DNA of 64,000 bases, from contig JAUIAO010000021.1 in assembly GCA_030425425.1 (NCBI GenBank), positions 19,625-83,624 of the forward strand, in the 5' to 3' direction. The position numbers were made by a program, and so were the translations under genes. This DNA comes from Bacteroidia bacterium. GTDB lineage: Bacteria; Bacteroidota; Bacteroidia; Cytophagales; Cyclobacteriaceae. Positions 1 to 10,242 of the stretch are shown piece after piece; position 1 is the stretch's first letter; each line of letters starts with the position of its first letter. The notes beneath the pieces are model-generated. The model searched no databases, was not told where the DNA came from, and saw only the letters and a list, made by a program, of their open reading frames with translations.

Positions 1-98
1 ATAGAGCCTAATACGATGCCTGATATACAAAGCCAAAGTCAATCATGAATTGGCTAATGCTGCAATCTGAACAATCAACCAACAAAAACTAATTCCAC

Positions 99-3000
99 AT
101 GTCTATAAAAGTTGCTCTTCGTCATTACACGAGATATGACTATGAGCGTCATATAAAGCTAAGTCCTCAGGTGATCAGGCTCAGGCCTGCACCTCACTCC
201 AGAACGTTTATCAAGGGCTACTCGCTTAATATCAAACCAGAAAATCACTTTATTAACTGGCAGCAGGACCCATTTGGTAACTACATGGCCAGGATCGTAT
301 TCCCTGAAAAAGTCAATCATTTTGAAGTGGACGTGGAAGTGATTGCTGATATGGTAGTGATCAATCCTTTTGACTTTTTTATTGAAGAGTACGCAGAAAC
401 TTTCCCATTTCAATATGATGCAAGTCTGAAAGACCAGCTACAACCTTATCTGGCAAAAACAGAAAACGATCCATTATTAATTGCTCTTGTAGAGGAAGCT
501 CGAAAGAAAATTTCTCAGGACACTAAAACTGTGGACTATCTCGTGGAGCTCAATATGATGGTTCATAATCTGCTGAAATACAATATTCGAATGGAGCCAG
601 GTGTACAGTCCAGTAAAGAAACACTAGAAATAAAATCCGGATCATGTCGGGATTTCGCCTGGTTGTTGGTTCAGCTTTTCAGACATGTTGGGCTTGCTGC
701 AAGGTTTACTTCAGGTTATCTCATCCAGCTGAAAGCTGATGAGAAATCACTTGATGGCCCTTCAGGAACGGAACAGGATTTTACTGATTTACATGCCTGG
801 ACGGAGGTTTATATTCCTGGTGCCGGATGGATCGGGTTGGATTCCACTTCAGGATTGTTTGCCGGAGAAGGGCATATACCACTGGCCTGTACACCAAACC
901 CGCAAGATGCAGCGCCAATTTCTGGATTTGCGGAAACTGTGAAAACTGATTTTCATTTCGAAAATAACATCAAGAGAATTGAGGAAAAACCTCGTGTTAC
1001 CAAACCCTATACCGATGATCAATGGGAGCAAATTCTTGCTGTCGGGGATCAGGTAGAAGAAGAGCTCCAGGCCAATGATGTCAGGCTCACCATGGGAGGG
1101 GAACCTACCTTTGTGGCTATTGACAATCCGGATGCACCAGAATGGAACTCTGCAGCCGACGGAGATCATAAAAGATTTCTGGCGAATAGCCTATTTCATA
1201 AACTCAAAAACGAATATGCCCAAGGTGCATTGATGCAATATGGTCAGGGAAAATGGTATCCCGGAGAGCCATTACCTCGATGGAAACTAGCTTGTTTCTG
1301 GAGAAAGGATGGAGTGAAAATGTGGAACAATGATGCCTTGATGGCTGACTTGTCAAAGGATTATGGCTTTACACATGAGCATGCTGAAAAGTTTATGAAC
1401 ACTTTGACAAATGAACTTTCAGTAGATCAATTGAATATTCACCCGACCTATGAAGATCCCTTTTACTTCGTATGGGAAGAAAGTAAAGTGCCAGTGAATG
1501 TTGATCCACTCAAAATGGACTTGAAGTCTCCTTTAGAGCGTCAAAAATTGGCAGACTTGCTCAATGAAGGTTTAAATACTCCAGCTGGGTATGCCGTACC
1601 TATTGCCTGGGATGAAAAGAGAAACGGGTGGAAAAGTTGTAAATGGCAATTCAGGAGACGGGATTTGTTTCTTGTGCCAGGGAACTCTCCCGCTGGTCTG
1701 AGGCTTCCTTTGGACAGCATTCAATTTCTGGATAAGGAAAAGGAGGAAATCAAACCTGAAAGAGATTTATTCGATGAAGTAGGTGCGTTACCGAGTCTAC
1801 AGGATTTACCATCATCCGGGACGGAGATAAGAGAGTATGAAAATAGCGAGGATATTTTTAAAACTTGTTTTGTTGTAGAGGTTCGTGAGGGTAAGTTGTT
1901 TGTTTTCCTACCACCTGTTCAGCAATTTGAACACTATCTGGATCTGGTAAATGCTGTAGAAAAAACGGCTGAGAAGCTACAGATTCCGGTGTTGATAGAA
2001 GGATATGATCCACCTAAAGATAACAGAGTGGAGAAATTTATGATTACGCCCGATCCTGGAGTAATCGAGGTGAATATTCACCCGGCAAAAAGCTGGAGAG
2101 AAATTGTCAGGAATTTTGAAACACTCTATGAAAAGGCTCGCGAATCACGATTAGCAACGGAGAAGTTCAACCTGGATGGAAGACATACAGGAACAGGAGG
2201 TGGAAATCACATCACTCTCGGAGGTGTTACTCCGTCCGATAGCCCATTACTTCGCAGGCCAGATATTCTAAAAAGCTTTATCACCTATTGGCAGCATCAT
2301 CCATCTCTGTCATATTTATTCTCCACACAATTCATCGGCCCAACCAGTCAAGCACCACGTGTGGACGAGGGACGAGATGATATGCTTTATGAGTTGGAAC
2401 TTGCTTTTCAACAAGTACCAAATGGGAAAGAAGATAACGTGCCGTATTGGTTAGTTGACAGGATATTTAGAAACTTACTGGTGGATATCACGGGCAATAC
2501 GCACCGTGCAGAGTTTTGTATTGATAAACTCTACTCACCGGATTCTTCTACAGGTCGACTTGGTATTCTGGAATTCAGAGGGTTTGATATGCCGCCTCAT
2601 TATAGAATGAGTATGGTTCAGTTTCTTCTCATCAGGTCTTTGCTCAGCTGGTTTTGGAGAGAGCCATATGATCATAAACTCGTAAGATGGGGAACGGCAT
2701 TGCATGATAAATTCTTATTGCCTCACTATTCTTATAAAGACTTATCAGAAGTGGTGAACGATCTCCGAAATGCAGGATATGCATTCGATATGGCATGGTT
2801 TGATCCATTTTTTAGTTTTAGATTTCCTTTTGTTGGAGAGCTTCAGGTAGATGATATACATATAGAAATGAAAATGGCAATAGAGCCTTGGCATGTCTTG
2901 GGTGAAGAAATGAGTAGCTCAGGTACATCCAGATTTGTGGATTCATCCTTGGAGAGACTTCAGGTGAAAATCAGTGGGCTAACTGATAGCAGATATCATC

Positions 3001-3446
3001 TGCTTTGTAATGGATTTAGAATTCCACTGAAAAATACGGGAGTGCAAGGTGAATATGTGGCGGGAATACGTTACCGCGCATGGCAGCCACCATCAGCACT
3101 TCACCCTACGCTAGGCGTGGATACTCCACTGGTAATTGATCTATACGATACCTGGACGAAAAAATCAGTAGCTGCCTGCCAGTATCACGTGGCGCATCCT
3201 GGAGGAAGAAGTTACGATACGTTCCCGGTCAATAGTTATGAAGCAGAATCAAGACGAATTTCAAGATTTTTTGATTTTGGGCATTCTGTGAATCTTGTGG
3301 AACCTACGGTTCAGGCACAAACGGGAACCGGAAGATTCATTACTAAAATGAATATTTTGACTAATTATGAAGCGGTTGGAGAGTTTGTAAATCCGGATTT
3401 TCCTCACACTATGGACCTAAGAAGATACAAACGTGCGCGATCATGA
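99..3446 (+). CDS. Transglutaminase-like / DUF2126 protein
   Basis: A 1115-residue protein. The N-terminal third has the bacterial transglutaminase beta-barrel leader followed by a transglutaminase core: the Cys region SGSCRDFAWLL (about residue 185), the His region DLHAWTEVY and the Asp region GLDSTSG. The remaining two thirds match the large DUF2126 region that usually accompanies this core. A 34-bp gap precedes the ATP-grasp/alpha-E gene and a second transglutaminase follows, which is the neighbourhood described for predicted amidoligase systems (Iyer and Aravind). The family is thought to act on a peptide or protein amide; the substrate is unknown. No signal peptide is seen, so it is probably cytoplasmic. 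The length is normal for the family. Confidence 0.88.
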   Translation: MSIKVALRHYTRYDYERHIKLSPQVIRLRPAPHSRTFIKGYSLNIKPENHFINWQQDPFGNYMARIVFPEKVNHFEVDVEVIADMVVINPFDFFIEEYAETFPFQYDASLKDQLQPYLAKTENDPLLIALVEEARKKISQDTKTVDYLVELNMMVHNLLKYNIRMEPGVQSSKETLEIKSGSCRDFAWLLVQLFRHVGLAARFTSGYLIQLKADEKSLDGPSGTEQDFTDLHAWTEVYIPGAGWIGLDSTSGLFAGEGHIPLACTPNPQDAAPISGFAETVKTDFHFENNIKRIEEKPRVTKPYTDDQWEQILAVGDQVEEELQANDVRLTMGGEPTFVAIDNPDAPEWNSAADGDHKRFLANSLFHKLKNEYAQGALMQYGQGKWYPGEPLPRWKLACFWRKDGVKMWNNDALMADLSKDYGFTHEHAEKFMNTLTNELSVDQLNIHPTYEDPFYFVWEESKVPVNVDPLKMDLKSPLERQKLADLLNEGLNTPAGYAVPIAWDEKRNGWKSCKWQFRRRDLFLVPGNSPAGLRLPLDSIQFLDKEKEEIKPERDLFDEVGALPSLQDLPSSGTEIREYENSEDIFKTCFVVEVREGKLFVFLPPVQQFEHYLDLVNAVEKTAEKLQIPVLIEGYDPPKDNRVEKFMITPDPGVIEVNIHPAKSWREIVRNFETLYEKARESRLATEKFNLDGRHTGTGGGNHITLGGVTPSDSPLLRRPDILKSFITYWQHHPSLSYLFSTQFIGPTSQAPRVDEGRDDMLYELELAFQQVPNGKEDNVPYWLVDRIFRNLLVDITGNTHRAEFCIDKLYSPDSSTGRLGILEFRGFDMPPHYRMSMVQFLLIRSLLSWFWREPYDHKLVRWGTALHDKFLLPHYSYKDLSEVVNDLRNAGYAFDMAWFDPFFSFRFPFVGELQVDDIHIEMKMAIEPWHVLGEEMSSSGTSRFVDSSLERLQVKISGLTDSRYHLLCNGFRIPLKNTGVQGEYVAGIRYRAWQPPSALHPTLGVDTPLVIDLYDTWTKKSVAACQYHVAHPGGRSYDTFPVNSYEAESRRISRFFDFGHSVNLVEPTVQAQTGTGRFITKMNILTNYEAVGEFVNPDFPHTMDLRRYKRARS

Positions 3447-3480
3447 TTTCGATTTGAAAGAAAAAGTTGAATTTTGAAAC

Positions 3481-6018
3481 ATGATAGATTCGTACCTGGT
3501 CAATAGGATGTTTAACAATACTCCGTTTGTGGATGAAATGACTACAAACGAAGGAAAAATTGCACCGAGTTGGGATGCTCTCGCGCGGCATTATAGTTTT
3601 TTAGGGCCGGAACGCATGGAGCAATACCATCAGGAAGTGGCGAAGCAACTACGCGAAAATGGTGTAACCTATAATGTTTACGGGGATCCAGATGGCATGA
3701 ATCGCTCCTGGCAGCTTGATCCGATTCCCATGGTCTTTGGAAATCAGGATTGGTCAGTGATCGAAAAAGGATTGCTCCAAAGGACAGAATTACTAAATGA
3801 AATCCTAAAAGATCTTTATGGTAGCAGGAAACTCATCAAAGATGGATTTATTCCGTTCGAATTGATATATAATCACAAAGGTTTTCTGAGGCAGGTAGAT
3901 AAAATCAAAATTGATGGAAATCAGCAGCTCATAACATACTCAGCTGATCTTGCGAGAGGACCAGATGGCAAAATGTGGGTGCTTCATGATCGTACCGATG
4001 CTCCTTCTGGCGCGGGCTATACTTTAGAAAACCGGCTGGCAATGACTCGTGTATTTCCTGATATGATCAGGGAGAATCAGGTGAGAAAAATAGCTTCATT
4101 TTATCAGGCATTTAAGAATACACTTGTTCATCTTTCTTCCAGAAACCGCGAAAATCCCAGGATCGTAATGCTGTCACCGGGGCATTCGAATGAGACATTC
4201 TTTGAACATGCATATTTATCTTCTTTCTTGGGTATTACGCTCGTATTCGGAGAAGACCTCACAGTAAGCGATGGATATGTCTGGCTAAAAACCATCAAAG
4301 GGCTGGAAAAAGTGGATGTAATCATTCGTCGCGTGGATGATGTATTCTGCGATCCATTGGAGTTTAGAAATGATTCGCACCTCGGTGTTGTTGGGTTGAT
4401 GGAATCTGTAAGACAAGGCAAAGTGCTGGTAATCAACCCTATCGGAAGCAGAATATTAGAAAACCCTGGCTTAATGGCTTTTCTGCCTCGGTTGAGTAAA
4501 GAGGTGCTGGGAGAAGATTTAATATTGCCTTCTGTTGCTACCTGGTGGTGTGGACAGCCCAAAGAAATGAACTATGTGCTGGATAACATTGAGAAACTGA
4601 TTGTACGAACAATCTATCGAGATGGCTCCTTCAGATCAGTATTTGGGGCAGACTTGAGTTCAGCTGAAAAAGAGGAGCTAAAAGCCAAAATACGTAAACA
4701 GCCTTACTATTATGTAGGACAAGAAGTAGTGGAGTTTTCAACTACGCCATCCTGGATCAACAAAAAGCTGGAAGCACGGAATGCTGTGTTCAGAAGCTAC
4801 ATAGTAGCGGACTCTGCGAATGATCGATATACGGTAATGCCTGGCGGTTTATCCAGAACATCTGCAGAAAAAGGACTTTTTATAGTTTCAAATCAGCAAG
4901 GAGGAATCAGCAAAGATACATGGGTGATGGGCAAGTCCCCTGAACCTTATACAGCCAGACCAAAACAGGAACTGGTATTACAACCTGTAGTTCAAAATAT
5001 ACTTCCTAGTCGCACGGGGGAGAACTTATTCTGGCTTGGTAGGTACATGGAGCGGTCAGCCTATACGGTGAGACTCATGAGAATCGTATTGCACTCTTAC
5101 AACGAGGTGGATGACGACATTCATATAAAGGAAGACCCGGCACTTTCTACCTTACTGCGAAGCTTGACTAAACTTACAGGAACCACCCCTGGATTCAATA
5201 GAAAAAGTGTTTTGAAAAACCCAGAAGATGAGTTAATGTCGCTTGCCTGTGATGTTAACAAGGTAGGTGGTTTGGCAAATTCAATTCAGTCTTTTTTAAG
5301 GAATGTACACTCTGTAAGAGACCGATTGAGTTTGGATACCTGGAGGATACTGGAAAGTATTACGGAAGAATTGAATTGTCTCAAAAACGGAAAAAATCTT
5401 GCTGAGGTGTATGATGTTCTCGATAACCTGATCATTAAGCTTATGGGATTTTATGGACTCAATATTGACAATATGACCAGAGAACCAACCTGGCATTTGC
5501 TCAATGTAGGTCGATTCATAGAATCTTCGCTCAACAATTGCACTGTATTGAGTGCGATGTTGACCAAAAAGTTTGATACTGAAACCATGAGAATGTTATT
5601 GGAAGATACATTGAAGTGCAATGAAAGCCTGGTGACTTACCGATATCGATACCGATCTAATCTGGAATTTTCCGGTGTACTTCACCTTCTGATCATTAGT
5701 GAAGACAACCCTCGATCTTTGGTTTATCAGGTAATGAAAATAGACGAGCATCTAAGTACCCTACCGTCTGATTATGCTTCTGTGCTGTCCCCAGCTCGTA
5801 AAAAACTATTAGAGGCAGTTACTAAAATCAGATTGCTGGATGTTCAGCAAATGTTGGAATTCGATGAGAAAAAACAAGCTTATATCAACCTTCGAATTTT
5901 TCTCCAAGAAATCGTCTCGCTGCTTTTTCAAACATCAGACATTATCTATGAAAACTACTTTAGTCATACAGGAAGTAGATACAGTATGATTCAGAGCACC
6001 TTACTACCAGAAATATGA
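3481..6018 (+). CDS. Circularly permuted ATP-grasp fused to alpha-E domain
   Basis: An 845-residue protein. Residues about 1-500 match the circularly permuted ATP-grasp type 2 family (COG2308), with the stretches TYSADLARGPDG and GAGYTLENR and the IIRRVDD segment. Residues about 515-830 match the helical alpha-E domain (COG2307), starting at ENLFWLGRYMERS. In many bacteria the two are separate adjacent genes; here they are one polypeptide. The family is predicted to ligate an amino acid or peptide at ATP cost. It overlaps the next transglutaminase by 4 bp (ATGA), so the three genes form one operon. Confidence 0.88.
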   Translation: MIDSYLVNRMFNNTPFVDEMTTNEGKIAPSWDALARHYSFLGPERMEQYHQEVAKQLRENGVTYNVYGDPDGMNRSWQLDPIPMVFGNQDWSVIEKGLLQRTELLNEILKDLYGSRKLIKDGFIPFELIYNHKGFLRQVDKIKIDGNQQLITYSADLARGPDGKMWVLHDRTDAPSGAGYTLENRLAMTRVFPDMIRENQVRKIASFYQAFKNTLVHLSSRNRENPRIVMLSPGHSNETFFEHAYLSSFLGITLVFGEDLTVSDGYVWLKTIKGLEKVDVIIRRVDDVFCDPLEFRNDSHLGVVGLMESVRQGKVLVINPIGSRILENPGLMAFLPRLSKEVLGEDLILPSVATWWCGQPKEMNYVLDNIEKLIVRTIYRDGSFRSVFGADLSSAEKEELKAKIRKQPYYYVGQEVVEFSTTPSWINKKLEARNAVFRSYIVADSANDRYTVMPGGLSRTSAEKGLFIVSNQQGGISKDTWVMGKSPEPYTARPKQELVLQPVVQNILPSRTGENLFWLGRYMERSAYTVRLMRIVLHSYNEVDDDIHIKEDPALSTLLRSLTKLTGTTPGFNRKSVLKNPEDELMSLACDVNKVGGLANSIQSFLRNVHSVRDRLSLDTWRILESITEELNCLKNGKNLAEVYDVLDNLIIKLMGFYGLNIDNMTREPTWHLLNVGRFIESSLNNCTVLSAMLTKKFDTETMRMLLEDTLKCNESLVTYRYRYRSNLEFSGVLHLLIISEDNPRSLVYQVMKIDEHLSTLPSDYASVLSPARKKLLEAVTKIRLLDVQQMLEFDEKKQAYINLRIFLQEIVSLLFQTSDIIYENYFSHTGSRYSMIQSTLLPEI

Positions 6019-6902
6019 GATACCGGGTCAACCATATCACCGACTATATTTATGATTCACCGGCTACCTTGTGTCACAACATCATGTTCCAGATTCCACA
6101 TGATTTTCCTTTTCAGAAAGTGATCAATCATGAATATAGTATTTACCCCAAGCCAAGCTATGAAATAGTGCGGTCGGACTTTTTCGAGAATAAATATTTG
6201 TATTTTTCCATAGAGCATTCCCACAAGAAGCTCACAGTAGTTTCAGAGAGCAAACTTGAGCTAATAGAACCTGAATGGATGAGAGTAGTTCCTGGCAACA
6301 CTCAGCCGTGGGAGGAAGTAGTTGATTGGCTTAAAAGTGATCAAGCGCTAAATGACATCAAACAATTCTATCTGGAGTCTGAGCATGTCAAATTGGTTGA
6401 TGGGATCAGGGAATATACACTAGAGTCATTCACTTCAGGAAGGCCCATCATGGAAGCCATGTTAGAATTGAATAATCGGATTTTTTCAGATTTCAAATTT
6501 ACCCCGGGCTTCACGGATATCAGCACGCCAGTAGAGGAAGTGTTTAAGCACAAAAAAGGTGTTTGCCAGGATTTTGCTCATTTCTCACTAGCATGTTTGC
6601 GATCTATCGGATTATCAGCCAGATATATGAGTGGTTATATTGAGACATTACCACCACCCGGTAAACCAAAGTTAGTGGGTGCAGATGCTTCTCATGCATG
6701 GATTGCTCTTTACATACCCGGATTAGACTGGGTGGAGTTTGATGCTACCAATAACTTGTTGGTCAGCGACAAACATCTTCGTGTAGCTGTGGGTCGGGAT
6801 TTTGCAGATGTTACGCCACTCAAGGGAATTGTTTACAGTTCAGGAAGTCAGAAGATGAGAGTAAGTGTAGATGTAAGGAATATGGATGATATCCCAGTCT
6901 GA
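6015..6902 (+). CDS. Transglutaminase family protein
   Basis: A 295-residue protein with the bacterial transglutaminase N-terminal domain (MRYRVNHITDYIYDSPA) and a complete core: Cys in KKGVCQDFAHF, His in DASHAWIALY, Asp in EFDATNN. It overlaps the preceding ATP-grasp/alpha-E gene by 4 bp, indicating translational coupling. It is likely the amide-hydrolysing or transpeptidating partner of the predicted amidoligase. The start is fixed by the overlap. Confidence 0.88.
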   Translation: MRYRVNHITDYIYDSPATLCHNIMFQIPHDFPFQKVINHEYSIYPKPSYEIVRSDFFENKYLYFSIEHSHKKLTVVSESKLELIEPEWMRVVPGNTQPWEEVVDWLKSDQALNDIKQFYLESEHVKLVDGIREYTLESFTSGRPIMEAMLELNNRIFSDFKFTPGFTDISTPVEEVFKHKKGVCQDFAHFSLACLRSIGLSARYMSGYIETLPPPGKPKLVGADASHAWIALYIPGLDWVEFDATNNLLVSDKHLRVAVGRDFADVTPLKGIVYSSGSQKMRVSVDVRNMDDIPV

Positions 6903-6967
6903 AGATTGAATTCAGAATTTATCCAGATTTCAATCATATCATCGCGGTATTTGTTGAAAATATCTGC

Positions 6968-7651
6968 ATGAAAAAAACCATCCGATCTACCTATCCAGTT
7001 GAAATCAGTTTTGGGATTTTAACACTCATCTTTGTTTTAGTATTTTTATTGTCCTCTCAGCTTTTTACAATTCCCTGGGATAATTTGGCAGGTGGGCTGG
7101 ATATCTATCTAGGTATGTTTCTGGTCACTAATGCGGCAAGGGTCATGGTTTTGATCATCTGGGAAGACTTTTTATTTCCAGTAAAAGTAAAGCACGTAGA
7201 AGGAGGATTGGTATTTAGAAATCACCGAAACAAACTCATTACTCAGGGACTATTTTTTTTACTAATTCCAGCATTTTATCTGATCGTATATTTCAACTAT
7301 GACGTTCATGTCATCAGGTTCTACATCTGGGCCGCAATCAACCTGATTCTACCCTTAGTAATCAAACTGGCCTCAGGACTTAATAACTACAATGATTTTC
7401 TAACACTTACTGATCAAATGATCGCCTATAAAGACAATGAACTCTCAGGTGAGTTCAGTCTCGATACGATTCAAGCACTCAAAAAAATCAACAATGTTGA
7501 TGGGCATTTTGAGAAGCTTGGAGTGATTTTCAAATCTGGAAAAGAAGTCATCATTGATCTGGATGACATGGAACTTGATGATTACTATGAGGCCATAGAG
7601 GAGCACATTGATAACCACTATTCTCAATTGCTTATTGGCAAGAAGTCATAG
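6968..7651 (+). CDS. Membrane protein, unknown function
   Basis: A 227-residue protein with about four hydrophobic segments in the first 140 residues (near 15-35, 45-70, 93-110 and 117-135) and a soluble acidic C-terminal part rich in Asp and Glu. It looks like a multi-pass inner-membrane protein with a cytoplasmic tail. It lies 66 bp after the transglutaminase operon, so co-transcription is possible. The family is not recognised. Confidence 0.7.
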   Translation: MKKTIRSTYPVEISFGILTLIFVLVFLLSSQLFTIPWDNLAGGLDIYLGMFLVTNAARVMVLIIWEDFLFPVKVKHVEGGLVFRNHRNKLITQGLFFLLIPAFYLIVYFNYDVHVIRFYIWAAINLILPLVIKLASGLNNYNDFLTLTDQMIAYKDNELSGEFSLDTIQALKKINNVDGHFEKLGVIFKSGKEVIIDLDDMELDDYYEAIEEHIDNHYSQLLIGKKS

Positions 7652-7663
7652 AAAATCTACCAA

Positions 7664-8923
7664 TTAAGTTTTCTGCTTCTTCTTTTTTGCGGCTGGAAAT
7701 AATATGTTATTCAATATCAACCTATATCCAGCTGAATTGGGGTGAAGATTCAGGTCTGTAGGTTGTTCACTGACATAGTGCTGATAATCTTCCGGATCAT
7801 GTCCACCATAAAACGTCCAAAAACCTTTCCCGAGTACACCATGTATATAGCGCGCCTCACCAATATCTCGGCTTTCACCCATGATCACTACATCAGATTT
7901 GATAAGCTTTTTTCTGAAGGCTGTAGTTTGTCCCATAAATCCTTTGATGATATGCTCATGGTTTTGAGTGAGCATCGTTGGGATCGGGTCCCACTTGGCA
8001 GAGAATTCAAAGAGTGAAAAGAAATCTGTCGCTTGCTTTACCGGCCGCTCTCTCGGCTGCATATCGATATTCGAGTATTCATATTCATAGGGATCTCTGG
8101 AGATGGTAAAGTCTTCAAAAGCCAATGTGTTAGAAAAGTCTAATTTACGTTGAGCGTTTGGGTCGGCAGGATCTCCGTCATACATAGATTCCACTATATC
8201 CAGCCCCTCAGCGGCAAGAGCAATGTCATATGTGTCTGTGGCAGAACACATTGCAAAAAGAAAACCCCCGCTAGCTACATAAGCATGGATTTTCCTCACC
8301 ACGGCCAGTTTTAAATGAGATACTTTAGAAAAGCCGTGTTTCTTGGCAGATTCTTCATACTCTTTCTGCTGCTGTTGGTACCAGGGAAAGTGCTGATATG
8401 ACCGGTAAAATTTCCCATACTGCCCCGTGAAATCTTCGTGATGAAGGTGAAGCCAGTCGTATTTCGGCAGCTCATTATACATGATCTCATCATCAAAAAT
8501 CACATCATAGGGGATTTCTGCGTATGTCAAAACCAAAGTTACAGCGTCATCCCATGGCTGCTTACTCTTTGGAGAATAAACGGCAATTTTTGGAGCTTTT
8601 TCTAATTTCATCACATCCATATTGGATGCGGGACTGGCAATTTCCGAAAGGATCGAATTGGCCTGTGCATCGGAGATTACTTCATATGAAATATTCCGAA
8701 TGATACATTCATTTTCAATAGACTGAAGATACTTAACCATAAAGCTTCCGCCCCGATAATTGAGCAACCAGTCCGCTGGTACATCTTGGGTCAACATCCA
8801 GTAAGTAATTCCGTATGCTTTAAGGTGATTGCTCTGCGACTCGTCCATTGGGATGAGAACATAGGCAGCTTTCGCCTGAATCATGAATGTGAAAAAGAAT
8901 ATGAGAATTGCTAGTTTTCGCAT
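7664..8923 (-). CDS. Secreted conserved Bacteroidota protein
   Basis: A 419-residue protein with a Sec signal peptide (MRKLAILIFFFTFMIQAKA). The mature start AYVLIPMDESQSNHLKAYG is characteristic of a Bacteroidota family that I recall being labelled 'asparagine synthetase B' in databases. I see no class II glutamine amidotransferase or asparagine synthase signature, so that name looks unreliable. The middle part (AYVASGGFLFAMCSATDTYD) suggests an alpha/beta fold. The C-terminus is lysine-rich. It is convergent with the preceding membrane protein gene (12 bp apart). Function unknown. Confidence 0.72.
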   Translation of the reverse strand: MRKLAILIFFFTFMIQAKAAYVLIPMDESQSNHLKAYGITYWMLTQDVPADWLLNYRGGSFMVKYLQSIENECIIRNISYEVISDAQANSILSEIASPASNMDVMKLEKAPKIAVYSPKSKQPWDDAVTLVLTYAEIPYDVIFDDEIMYNELPKYDWLHLHHEDFTGQYGKFYRSYQHFPWYQQQQKEYEESAKKHGFSKVSHLKLAVVRKIHAYVASGGFLFAMCSATDTYDIALAAEGLDIVESMYDGDPADPNAQRKLDFSNTLAFEDFTISRDPYEYEYSNIDMQPRERPVKQATDFFSLFEFSAKWDPIPTMLTQNHEHIIKGFMGQTTAFRKKLIKSDVVIMGESRDIGEARYIHGVLGKGFWTFYGGHDPEDYQHYVSEQPTDLNLHPNSAGYRLILNNILFPAAKKKKQKT

Positions 8924-9002
8924 GCTGTGTTTTTAGATTTTAACTTCATATAAGAAGTAAAAGTATGATCTTGTCTAACTTTCCAAACCTTAAAGGTAAC
9001 AG

Positions 9003-10238
9003 ATGAATATAAGAGAAAATATAAAGGAGGGAATAAAATCGATTAAAGCAAATAAGCTCAGAACGATCCTCACAGCAGCCATCATTGCCATTGGGATTAC
9101 TTCACTGGTTGGTATTCTTACTGCCATAGAAGGCATTCAGTCTTCGATCAATGATAGTTTTTCCAACCTTGGAGCCAATACATTTGATATCGAAAGTGTA
9201 AGATCAAACAGAGGTTCTAGAGATGGGAAAGAAGCAAAGAACTTCCCGCCACTCACATTTGATCAGTTGCAGCGATTCAAAGAGCGATATAGTGCGGGGG
9301 TAGTAAGTGTAAATGCCGGAGTAACATGGACGGCAGAAGTAAAGCACGGTTCGAAAAAAACCAATCCAAACTCGAGAGTACAAGGTGGTGATGAAAATTA
9401 TTTGGTTGTGGATGGTTATGACATAGTTGAGGGAAGGTCTTTTTCAGCTAGTGAAGTGAATAATGGTGCGCTCGTTGTGATAATTGGATCAGAAATTAAA
9501 AGTGCACTTTTCGAAAGAGAAGAAAACCCAGTTAATAAGGAAATCACGATTTTGGGTGCCAAATTCAAAGTAATCGGATTACTGGAACCGCAAGGAGGCT
9601 CCAGTGGAAATGGCTCTATTGACAGAATGTGCCTGGTGCCTATTCTTACTGCTCGCAGAATTGCTGCTGGAAGGCAGCTGGGCTATGAAGCTACCATCGC
9701 AGTACATGATCAGAATCAGATGGAAGCAGCTACCGGATTAGCCACAGGACTCATGAGAGCGATAAGAAGAGATCCTGTGAAGGAGGAGAATTCTTTTCAT
9801 ATTCAAGTGAATAAGTCATTGGCAGAGCGCTTGGGCGAAATGACCAGCGCCTTGAGAATAGGAGGTTTTACCATCGGTTTTATTACACTTCTTGGAGCAT
9901 CCATAGGATTGATGAATATTATGCTGGTTTCTGTTACTGAGCGCACTAGAGAAATTGGAGTGAGGAAAGCTCTGGGTGCCACACCACTGAAAATCAGGCA
10001 ACAGTTTTTGATAGAAGCCTTGGTCATCTGTCAGATGGGAGGTCTGGGAGGTATAGTTCTTGGAATTACCATTGGTAACCTGACTTCTAAATTAATAGGC
10101 GTTGGCGGGTTTGTGGTGCCATGGGTGTGGATCATTTTTGGAGTTGTGGTTGGGATGATAGTAGGTTTGATCTCAGGTTATCTTCCTGCTTACAAAGCAT
10201 CCAGGTTAGACCCGATAGACTCACTAAGATTCGAATAA
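9003..10238 (+). CDS. ABC transporter permease, MacB/FtsX type
   Basis: A 411-residue inner-membrane protein with the classic layout: an N-terminal transmembrane helix (NKLRTILTAAIIAIGITSLVG), a periplasmic MacB-like core domain of about 230 residues, then three C-terminal transmembrane helices of the FtsX domain including TERTREIGVRKALGATP. It would pair with an ATPase not encoded next to it. Such permeases act in mechanotransmission or in export of lipoproteins and small molecules. It ends 4 bp before apt, so the two probably share a transcript. Confidence 0.88.
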   Translation: MNIRENIKEGIKSIKANKLRTILTAAIIAIGITSLVGILTAIEGIQSSINDSFSNLGANTFDIESVRSNRGSRDGKEAKNFPPLTFDQLQRFKERYSAGVVSVNAGVTWTAEVKHGSKKTNPNSRVQGGDENYLVVDGYDIVEGRSFSASEVNNGALVVIIGSEIKSALFEREENPVNKEITILGAKFKVIGLLEPQGGSSGNGSIDRMCLVPILTARRIAAGRQLGYEATIAVHDQNQMEAATGLATGLMRAIRRDPVKEENSFHIQVNKSLAERLGEMTSALRIGGFTIGFITLLGASIGLMNIMLVSVTERTREIGVRKALGATPLKIRQQFLIEALVICQMGGLGGIVLGITIGNLTSKLIGVGGFVVPWVWIIFGVVVGMIVGLISGYLPAYKASRLDPIDSLRFE

Positions 10239-10242
10239 TAAA

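Noticed and set aside
7664..8923. Asparagine synthetase B
   Set aside because: The databases' usual name for this family is not supported: no Cys2 amidotransferase start, no synthase signature, and there is a signal peptide.
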